NCBI GenBank assembly: GCA_002104905.1
Contig: MCFE01000272.1
Span: 1 to 64,000, forward strand
Reading direction: 5' to 3'
DNA: 64,000 nt
Source of the DNA: Basidiobolus meristosporus CBS 931.73
Lineage: Eukaryota; Basidiobolomycota; Basidiobolomycetes; Basidiobolales; Basidiobolaceae
The translations under genes and the position numbers were made by a program. Under the pieces are notes generated by a model. It searched no databases, was not told the origin of the DNA, and saw only the letters and a program-made list of their open reading frames with translations. Below, piece by piece: positions 10,303 to 19,511 of the stretch (its first letter is position 1; each line of letters starts with the position of its first letter).

Positions 10303-12190
10303 ATGCCGCCAAAAAAAAAAGCAAAGTCATCTGGTTTCCCACCAAACCCCACTGCTGACAGCAGCAGAAGAACAGATGGACAACAGCTTGCTTTGACATT
10401 CAGTACAACAAGCAGTGCTACATCCAAAAAAGGCCATGTTAACAGTATGCCCACTCAATGTAATAATGCAGACTCCTCAGGCAAATGAGAATGTAGCAAA
10501 TGCAGTACCCTTAGTCAAGGACCAGCAGCCAGCCCTCATAACATCACCATCACCCATATTAGCAAGTATATTATCAGCTCATACCAAAGCATTAATGAAG
10601 CAATTAGGTGCAGTGGCTGATAGGATATATGCAATGGCCCAGAGAAATAAGGAAATAGTCCAGAAACAGGATGAGCCATTAATACGTGTATCAATATCCC
10701 AGGTAGAGAAAGCACTATCTTTGCTACAAAGAAGGAACTCAGGTAGCTCTAGGTCACAGCTAAGAGTTGAGTCATTTCCCAATGAAACAGTAGAGGAACA
10801 CCATACAGTCTTTGAAGCATAACAACAGTGCCCAAAGATAAGTCCCTCAGAAAAGCCTATCACAGCATGTGAGGGATAAAATGTGGTGTTTATACCAAAT
10901 CCTAAAAATCAAAAGACATTGAAGATCTGTGAGGCCATTGAGTGCAATAATGAAGAGTGGGCTAATATTCAAGAGGCCATCAGAAGTCTAGCACGCCATC
11001 ACCTTAAGGCTAGCATACTATGGGAACATCCAGAACTCAAGGCCAAGCAGAATGCACTTAACTTGTTCCATGAGCACTATCCTGGATTCAAATGGGCAAT
11101 CAGATTTTGGGCCAGCATTGGTATGCTAAGAAAGTATCTTAAGAATAGCAGAAACTATCAATGGCAGAAGAATAAGGGTGCCATGGCTAAAAACCAGCAG
11201 CTTCCTCAAGAGCCTGTTACAAGCAGGGCCAAAAGCTCCAGACAAGCATCCACAAAATGTCAGGTAGCTAGCAGCGTGCCAATTAGGGACAAGAAGGCAG
11301 ACATGGATGCACCAGCACAACATTATTAAGGAAAAAGCATAGTATCACTCAAGAAGCACTCAGTCAAAGTAGCAGTGGAGGATCTGGCAATGATAAAAAC
11401 CAGCAGCTTTTATAGGCACCCATCATAACTACAATTGAGAGCTCACAACAAGTGGAAAAGCAACATCAGGTTGCCAGGAGAGAGCCAGCAAGGGACAAGT
11501 AGGCTAAAGCAGATGCGTCAGAGCAGAATTTATCAAGGAGAAAACATAGATCTCTATAAGAACCACTCAGACAAAGTGGCAATGAAAGACCTGGCCGTGA
11601 TGAAGAAAAAGGTAAAGGGGAAAATGTCTACCCAAGCCTGAGACAGGGAGTCATGCAAAAAAAACTGCAGTTCTTACCAATTAATGCCACAAGCCTAGAA
11701 CAGACTGAATCCCATCATAGCCAAGAAGATTTACCAACAAGAAAGCAGCTGTTTTCACAAGAGTTGGAAGCACAACCAGTTATGCTACACTCCAGCCATG
11801 TAGATGAGTTTGCAGAAAAAGGCAATTTGTCTAACACAGCCTCCACATCCTCCAGAGTTGACAGAGTGGAGATTCTACTGACAGACAAGGTACAACATCA
11901 AGAACTTGAAAAACTATCATGATGCCTTCAGTAGAATTTTGGAACATTAATAGGCACACCAAGAGGTTGCAGCACTTCTTCAAGAGCGGTGGTCAAGAAA
12001 ACACACTTAAATATAGCAAGAACTTATTTTAATGACTGACAGATGAGGAGCTTGACCTTACAGTGCTGGCTGAAGACCAGGACATATAGGAAGCAGTGAA
12101 TGAACAGTGCCATAATGCTGTTGGGTTCCCATAAAAGTTGTGGAACCAGAGCATTACAGCAGAAATACTTATTGAGTGGTGGATTTTGAT
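10303..12190 (+). pseudogene. T-element partner gene ORF2, copy B
   Basis: The start is well preserved: MPPKKKAKSSGFPP at 10303, a lysine-rich start that resembles a nuclear signal. The first frame stops near 10488. Further blocks lie in other frames: the helical KQDEPLIRVSISQVEK segment, the central ELKAKQNALNLFHEHYPGFK and RFWASIGMLRKYL block (10883-11329), and Ser/Lys-rich linkers, with the C-terminal block degraded after 11930. Several stops and frameshifts make it non-functional. It is colinear with ORF2 copy A, and nucleotide similarity is high over the central block. The family is unrecognised. Confidence 0.6.
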
Positions 12191-12461
12191 GGAGTTACTT
12201 GTTGAGAATGGGGTTGGGCTTAATGTTAGTGTAGGGTAGAGGGACTTGTACAGGTCAATACAATTGGCAATTGAGGTACAACTGAAGCTTCAATGGAAGT
12301 AAATAAATTTGTATGCATGAAAAGTAAGAGAAATGGTTGAGTCAGGAAGTAATTTCAATTGTCTCTGGATGGTGTCCTGACAGGATCAGTACCTCTTAGT
12401 CACAGGACTTTAACTTTGTGATGGCCTTTTGATGAGGTTATTACAATAATTTTCATAGGGG
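12191..12461. other. T copy B right terminal region
   Basis: Non-coding sequence matching 7924-8366 but shorter, ending ATTACAATAATTTTCATAGGG at 12460, followed by the GTCT duplication and then antisense copia sequence. I see nothing else in it. Confidence 0.65.
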
Positions 12462-13125
12462 TCTATTGGGGTAGCTGCTAGTGTACAGTCTTCCATTTGG
12501 TACTTCTTTAGTGTATCTTAAATATACTTAGTTTGACTTAGGGTGATAGTCAGGTACTTTTGTTGATGGAGTAGCTTATCCCTAAGTAGCAACTATGTTC
12601 TCTGAGATCAGACATCTTGAACTGAATCTAACTTGATATTTTATGCTCTTGGTAATTTTTAAAACCATATAGAGATTCTCAAGCTTGCAGACCAAATGGG
12701 GGTAATCTTGATCAACAAATCCATTAGGCTGGTCCATGTAAGTGTCCTTGTCAGGCCTCTATTATAAATGCAGCTCTATATCCATTTGATGTATAAGAAA
12801 CTTATGTGTGGCTAAAATAGCCAATATTAATCTGATGCAGATGAACTTGGCTACCAGTGCAATGGTCACAGTCTAGTCAAGTCCTTTTTCTAGAGAGTAT
12901 TCTTTGGCAAAAAGTATGCTTTATATCTTTCAATTGAACCACCGGCCTTGTATTTTGTCCTGAAGATCTATCTGCATCCTACTGATTTTTGGTTGATTGG
13001 TAATGTGACGAAGTCCCAAATTTGCATTTCCATCAGAGCCCAATACTCCTCAGTGATTGCAGATCTCCAGGACTTTGTCTGCAGGCCATTTAGGGTTTCT
13101 TTTGTATTTTGGGACTCTTGAGCTA
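12462..13125 (-). pseudogene. C1 copia copy 1, reverse transcriptase fragment
   Basis: Minus-strand copia reverse transcriptase, colinear with 59160-59960. This is the continuation of the fragment at 1302-1847 beyond the T insertion. It stops abruptly near 13125, where sequence of the opposite orientation (copy 2) starts. Frameshifts and stops are frequent. Confidence 0.72.
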
Positions 13126-16100
13126 CAAAGATTTTCATTGGTGATGATAGAACACATGATGCACTGTGATAAGGAATGGTACAAGTAAACCTTAGAAGCA
13201 GTCAAGGAAGCCATACATTAACATTTAAAGGAGTACTCTTTGTATGCAAAATAGCCAAGAATCAACTATCTGTAAGCAAGGCCACAGCTGAAGGACTCAG
13301 TTTCAGCTTTAACAATTGGGGATGAAGGATCACCAATCAAAATGGTGCCAATATTATTTTTGGTATCAGAGATCAGAATCTCTATAATTTGAGTTATATT
13401 CCATAATATCTGGAAGCCAATATAAGTAACTCAAACAAAGAAACACCAATGCTTTGGCACAGGAGATTTAGACACATCAATTTTGATTATTTGCTCAAAA
13501 AGGTTGAAGATCAGCTAGTTTCTGCAGTAAAAGTTTATCCCCCAGCTAACTTGTAGCACTGTAAAGCCTGCATATATAGGAAACAAGCCAGAAAGCTGCT
13601 CAAGAGCTATGAGCTGATTAAGACTAAGAAAACACTAGATCTAATTCACTCAGATCTGTGTAGACCTATGCAAAACTGTCATTAGGCACAACAAGTTTTT
13701 GATCACTTTTATTGATAATTATATAAAGTACATGTTAGTCTACTTTATAGAGGGAAAGGAAGAAGCTCTGTCTAAGCTTGGGGAGTTTAAAACCATAGTG
13801 CAGAGAAAAACTGGGAAAAAATCAAGAAAATATGCTCCAACAATGGTGGAGAATACACCTCAAAACTCTTCATCCACTTCTGCAAAACTCATGATATAAA
13901 GCAAGAAGCTGCTGTACAAGTCTTTCTACAGCTAAACAGTGTAGCAGCGCATGCAAACAGATCAATAATTTAGATGGCAAGATCTATGATCCAAGATCAA
14001 AAATTATCCTATGATTTTTTAGCACAAGCGGCTGCCCTAGCTATATACCTTATAAATAGGAGTTATAGAAGAGTTCTTGGTAGCTCTACTTGACTTGAAG
14101 CATTTTATGGATACAGACCAGTGCATAGCATCTAATATTACTTGGGTGTAGAGCATATACCAAGATACTGCCTGGAAATCAGTTAAAATTTGAGCCAAAC
14201 AGTGTAATATGTATTTCTTTGGGCTACTGCAATGAGTGTAAAGCATACTGACTCTACAGTAACAATGCAAAGAAGCTGATCAAGTCAAGGATGTGATGTT
14301 TGATCAAATTCAAAATTTTCACATGAAATGACATCAGATGATGACAAAAATCTGACCTAAAGTCCACCAACTGTCAGGATTTAATCAGAGCAAAACAATG
14401 AGTATTTTCTGCTCCAGAGGACTCTACAACCATAGCACAGCCTAAAATAGTGCTCAGGAATATTCCAGAAGTGATCATTCCAGTATCCAGTGCCTGGATA
14501 TCCAACCAGACAAGAAAATATCCAAGTTTTCATATCAATGAGGGCATAAACCTAGTTTATGCCTATTTAGTCCATATTGATGGGGCCCAGACTGTAAAAG
14601 AGGGCCTAACTAGCCCTCAGACAAAGTTCTGCGGATCTGCAATGACTGAGGAATTTCAGGCCCTAATAGAATGTCTAACTTGGGACTTAGTCACATTACC
14701 AATCAATCAAAAAATAATTGGATGCAAGTAGATCTTCAAGACAAAATACCAGCCTGATGGAACAGCTGAAAGACACAAAGCAAGACTTGTGGCCAAAGGA
14801 TACTCTCAAGCAAATGACTTGACTATAATGATACCTTTGCACCAGTAACCAAGTTTAATTTCATCAGATTGGTAATGGCTATTGCAGCCTAACATAAGTT
14901 CTTTATTCATCATATGGATGCAAAAGCTGCATTTGAATGTAAAGCTTGATGAGGATGTGTATATGGACCAGACTGATGTGTTTGTAGACCCAGATAACCC
15001 CTATTAGGTCTGCAGGATTAAAAAGTCTTCATATGGACTCAAAATACCAAGAGCCTGGAATTGCAAAATAGATTCTTATTTGAGATTATTGAGTCCCAAA
15101 AGAAATAATGCTAACTATAGTATATACTATTGGCAAGATGGAGCAGATCCAGTATTGTTAGCTCTACATGTGGATGATTTTTTTATAGCCATCAATAAGC
15201 TAAAAACATTGGAAGAGACTAAGTCTATCCTATCTGAAGAGTTGATGATGTCCAACTGAGGAGAGCTCAGTTACTACTTAGGGATAAATTCTCCATATAC
15301 AGAAGTCCCCAGACTATCACCCTAAGCCAATACAAGTATATTGAAGATATACCCAAGAAGTCCCAAAGGATGACTGAAAACTGGCAGCTACCCCAATGAA
15401 GACAAATATTAACTTGGTCAAAACTGAACCAATTCATGAGAGCCTGGTGCCATTTGAAAGCCCTGGCTTTCCTTATAGTTCTGTGGCTGGCAGTCTGATA
15501 TATATCTTGCTTAGAGCATGTCCAGATATCTTATATTCAGTGGGAATTGTTAGCCAGCAGGATCAGAACTATGGATCTGATCATATTGCAGCAGTTAAGA
15601 GGATTTTTAGATACCTAAAAGGAGCTGCTGATATCTGCTTAAGGTACACCTATAAGGACTCAGGACAGGATCCTGTGGGATACTTTGATGCTGGTTGGGG
15701 AAAAAAATTGGAAGACAGAAGATATACCACAGGATAACCCTTTCTTCACTGTAAAGGATCAATTTCATGGAATTCAAGAATGCAACCAACCATAGCACTT
15801 TATACAACAGAGGTAGAGTATATGGCAGCCTGTGAAGCTCCAAAACAAGCAATGTGGTTAAGGAAGTGTTTTAGCAATTTAGACTTACATCAAAAAATGC
15901 ATATTAATTAATTTCAAGATAATCAAGGATGTATACAATTGGGTTCAAATCCAACTTTTCATGTTATAACTAAGCACATAGATATTAGACACCGTTTCAA
16001 ATATCAAGCTATAGAGACTATCTTGGTTAACTTAGCTTACTGTCCTACAGATGAAATGATTGCTGATGTATTTGCCAAACCATTAGCAAGTGACAGTCTG

Positions 16101-16155
16101 AATAACTTAAGTCAAAATTAGGACTACTCAATATGAACATTGAGTTGAGTGGGGG
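13126..16155 (+). pseudogene. C1 copia copy 2, protease to RNase H
   Basis: A degraded sense-strand Ty1/copia polyprotein lacking the 5' LTR, gag and the protease active site. It opens at the GDDRT equivalent of the protease-linker region. It passes the zinc-binding pre-integrase segment (near 13570), integrase remnants (13600-14270), and reverse transcriptase with LALHVDDFFIA still showing the paired Asp (near 15165). RNase H follows at 15396-16121, including YFDAGWGKKLED and the terminal ADVFAKPLASD. The piece 15396-15737 is the longest open stretch. A purine-rich GAGTGGGGG immediately precedes the 3' LTR and is the likely polypurine tract. Many stops and frameshifts make it inactive. Confidence 0.78.
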
Positions 16156-16498
16156 TGTTTAAGTTTGTACTTCAACCTGTATACTCACCTAGCTTATTCA
16201 CTTAGAGCATTACCTTCAAATCCATGAGAATACTAGTCAAAATACTTGTTGGGATTTACTTAGAATATTTTCTCCAAAATATTAAATACCCAGGGCATGA
16301 AAATTCGCAATTTGTCAAATAGCCCCACACTTTGCACACATGCTCTTGAGACCATCCTAAATCTATTCTACGTTTTTGTTATGCCAAGATCATTTTAAAG
16401 TATAAGTACTACTTTTACAATCATTAAATCATAAAGTAAAATCACATAACCGGCTTGTTCTCCCAATTACTTCTAATATCTCCATGAATCTTACAACA
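16156..16498 (+). repeat. C1 3' LTR of copia copy 2
   Basis: TG...CA-bounded, 343 bp, beginning TGTTTAAGTTTGTAC and ending CTTACAACA. It aligns with the C1 LTRs at 58066-58412 and 63071-63417 (reverse strand) but is more diverged. The right flank is T copy C. No matching 5' LTR is present because the element is 5'-truncated. Confidence 0.8.
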
Positions 16499-18300
16499 GT
16501 CAGCTAATGATAGTAGTATACTGCTCAAATCCTGTTACAAACTTCTTGCATAAAAGCTGCAGATGTGTCAAGTTGGTATTGGTAATCCACTACTAGATAA
16601 CTATTTCTACAATATCAACATAAGACTCCCAGCACTTGCAATGTACTCTTGATAGACACAACTCTGGGAGGCCACTAAAATAACTACATATCCACTTCTT
16701 CCAGTCTTTATTTGTATTGCTTCATATGCATATGAATATTGATTAGAGCCAATGGAAAGTACTTTGTGTAGCAGATTATATATGATAGACTTGTTCTGTT
16801 GGATAGTGTCACATTGAGCCATGAGTGCCAAATGATGCCATAGTGTGCCAGAGAGACCAAGTGAGCCTATACTTGGCCACAGAGTGTGAAACATAGATCT
16901 GTATCTTCTTGCAAAGCATCCCCTGTGTTTCACCTATGATGCAGGAGAAAATCTATTTTTTGACGTTTTTTTGTGGATCAATATTGTGCAGGATGTGCAA
17001 GAGCACTAGAGGATTGAAGATATGCATCTGGTACTCAATACCCATGGCACTCTGAGTCTAGCTCCTGTGGCTTGTAACATGTCGCAAAAATGCATGGCAC
17101 TATCTTGGTCCACTGGTACTATCCGGCACTATATTTAAATATTAGCCCTAAAGTAAGATCAATACAAAGCACTTATAGTGCCAAATAGTACCAGTGGACC
17201 AAGATAGAGCCATGCATTTTTGTGACACGTTACAAGCCACAGGAGCTAGACTCAGGGTGCCATGTGTATTGAGTACCAGATGCATATCTTCAATCCTTTA
17301 GTGCTCTTGCACATCCTGTACAACATTGACCTAAAAAAAAAGGTCAAAAAATGGATTTTCTCCATCACAATGAGTGAGACATAGGGGCTGCTTTACATGA
17401 AGATGCAGATCTATGTTTCACGCTCTGTGGCCAAGTGTAGGCTCACTTGGCCTCCCTGGCACACTATGGCATCATTTGGCACTCATGGCTCAATGTGACA
17501 CTATCCAACAGAACAAGTCTAATATCTTGACAAGTCTTTTGAATTTCTCCAGTGTCTTGAAGGCCTCATTTAGCCTGAAATGACTCATATACAACCTGGG
17601 CATTAGTATAGTATTGAAATATTGTTGAAAAGTAAATGCATTGCTTCCAGTGGAGAGCTTTGCTCCAACACATATCCTAATCTAAAATACCTCCAGTTTC
17701 CAATTGATTCCATATTCCAGCCAATGACTTATAGATTGCCAACTTTGCTGCAATTGCATGCCAACTTCTATAAGTTCTCTGTCAGAAGATGATGTTCTTA
17801 GTGGTAATGTTTGGGTAATAACAATGTGTGAGTTATGGAATAAATCCATTGGATCTCACAAATTGAACAGCAATACTCTGGATTGTCTCCAGAAGTAGCT
17901 GTCTATCTTGCTGATGGCTGGGGTATCTCCAATGCAAACAACAATATGCACTTGTATATGATAGCAAGTTAGTAGTATCTCACTGGAATACACACATAAA
18001 TCAATCTGTAATGGATACAGATATCTGTTCAGGCTGGATGGCAATTTAGGCCCAGATATCAGTGAGACTACCAACAAACTTCTGCTCTGATACAGTAAGA
18101 CAGGTAGCATCTTCAGGTTGATGAGAATCAGTAGCCAGCTAGATTCACTGGTAGAGTGCTGATATAACAAAAATCCATCAAGTGCCAAGAGAAAGGAATG
18201 GTCATACATACCTTCAGAATAGCTCTTGCTTCTTAGTCACCTGTAAAGTTTGCCATCATGTATATTGCAAATGTTGGCACTTCATTTATGCCAAGTGTGG
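16499..18300 (-). pseudogene. Tnp2-type transposase, T copy C, C-terminal half
   Basis: Minus-strand Tnp2 coding remnants. They include the MYDHSFLLALDGFLL and QHSTSESSWLLILINL region (17856-18209), the CIGDTPAISKI motif, and more C-terminal blocks toward 16499, where the copy is cut by the C1 LTR. Here the Asp-Gly of the DGFSL-type motif (LDGFLL) and the Asp of CIGD are both present. Palindrome P2 (16788-17519) interrupts it, and G2 (18301-24090) separates it from its N-terminal half. Confidence 0.72.
16788..17519. mobile_element. 732-bp palindromic element P2
   Basis: The second palindrome is exactly 732 bp, like P1, with ends GACTTGTTCTGTTGG and complement, again flanked by TA on both sides. 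The arms meet around 17130 at an AT-rich centre. The two elements are clearly related but differ at many positions, so they are independent insertions of one family. The target is the Tnp2 gene, at a different site from P1. No plausible coding frame. Confidence 0.85.
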
Positions 18301-19371
18301 TGTAGTGGGGTGACAGTGAAACCCACTGACAGATGTGCTCATTCCCTTATTTTCTACTTCCCTATATCTCTACTACACTTATTTTAGTTTTATCCCATTT
18401 GTCTTACCCAATCAGTGCTATCCCATAAGCCGGTTGACTATCACACCTGCTTACCTTATTGCATATGTTACCCCTCACTTTATGTAAGATTACTAGCTAG
18501 AAGTACTTCTATATTAGGCAAGTACCTGCACCAGTACCCATGACACATGATCAATCCATGTCACCATCCCTACAATTTCCATACCATATATGGTATCCCC
18601 ATGTTACACAGGTTTCAGAATACTGATTCCTGATTGGTTGGATGTGCTGTGCCTCTTAGAACCTTCCAGCACCTACTTAGAACATTCTTAGGTCATTCTG
18701 ATGTCATTAAGATTTCTATTGATCTCCGGAACCTTCTGGAACACCATGATTAATAATCACTTAGCCAGTGAGAAAAGTATATAAGGGAGGCTATCCCTCT
18801 ACAATAAATCATCATCCCTTTTATCAATATACCAACTTGTTGATTAGTGTGATCACTGCTACCTGCTGCTACCTGAACTTCCAACCCCAGACCACAGGAC
18901 ACTCCCAGGAAACCACGCTGACAGCCAACTGACCTTGGAGGCACTACTTGTGAGGAATACTCAGAGTAGGTATCTTTTATTATATTTGATTCTTTCCCAA
19001 GTTTGTTCTTGTACAGGCAAAGATACTTTTCTGTCTTTGTAACTATTGACCACAGCTGCATTCTTATCAAGTCCCTGCTGGTGGAGTTTACAGCTGTTTT
19101 GACTTTGGAAGCTTTAGTACATTGTCATCTCAAAGGACGCTGAACCCAGCACATACTTTTGTTAAGACACCAACTAAGTTGGGGATTGTAGCTCAATAGT
19201 TTTCCCTTGACAAGCTTGTGGCTTTATTCCCCTTCACATTAGATTGGAGACAGAATCCAAGTATTCCTAGCAAGCTTTTGCCAGAGGTTATCGCACCCAG
19301 TGAACACCCCACACACAAAACACTTGAAAAGTGTTGAACGTATCTCTCCCTTGGACCTATACACCACCACA
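18301..19371 (+). repeat. G2 5' LTR
   Basis: TG...CA-bounded, 1071 bp, starting TGTAGTGGGGTGACAG and ending CACCACCACA. It contains TATATAAGG near 18778 and AATAAA near 18803. Short open frames on either strand inside it, duplicated in the 3' LTR, are not credible genes. Confidence 0.9.
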
Positions 19372-19375
19372 TATT

Positions 19376-19393
19376 TGGCACCCAATGTGGGGG
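19376..19393 (+). promoter_or_regulatory. G2 primer-binding site, tRNA-Lys-like
   Basis: Four bases after the LTR lies TGGCACCCAATGTGGGGG. The retroviral tRNA-Lys1,2 primer site is TGGCGCCCAACGTGGGGC, so this differs at three of 18 positions. It should pair with the 3' end of a host tRNA ending ...GGGTGCCA. The lysine assignment is tentative until compared with the host tRNA set. Confidence 0.55.
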
Positions 19394-19511
19394 TTTCATA
19401 CAAGCTCCCTATGACCCAACAAGATTTACCTGAATATTTGAGCTGTTATCCACCTATTGAAAAGAGACTACCAATATTACCAAGATTACAACACCAACCT
19501 ACCTGCCCAAA

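Larger units (their letters stand above)
1848..12461. mobile_element. Composite T transposon (Tnp2-type, copies A+B)
   Basis: The left end reads CCCTATGAAGAGTAATTTT. The right end reads ATAATTTTCATAGGG, so the termini are inverted repeats. GTCT flanks both sides (1844-1847 and 12461-12464); if the right end has a fourth G, the duplication is the 3-base TCT. The flanking copia sequences rejoin in register with the uninterrupted copies at 15402 and 59160, which fixes the ends. Inside are two units. Unit A (1848-8366) is complete, with its own right end ATAATTTTTCATAGGGG. Unit B (8367-12461) lacks about 830 bases of the left end and abuts unit A at an internal position. Each unit has an antisense Tnp2 transposase and a sense partner gene ORF2. 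EnSpm/CACTA elements make short TSDs, but the ends here are not CACTA. Confidence 0.82.

Noticed and set aside
18750-19070. 106-codon minus-strand frame repeated at 23469-23789
   Set aside because: It lies inside the G2 LTR and is conserved only because the LTR is duplicated. Solo LTRs at 52569 and elsewhere break it.
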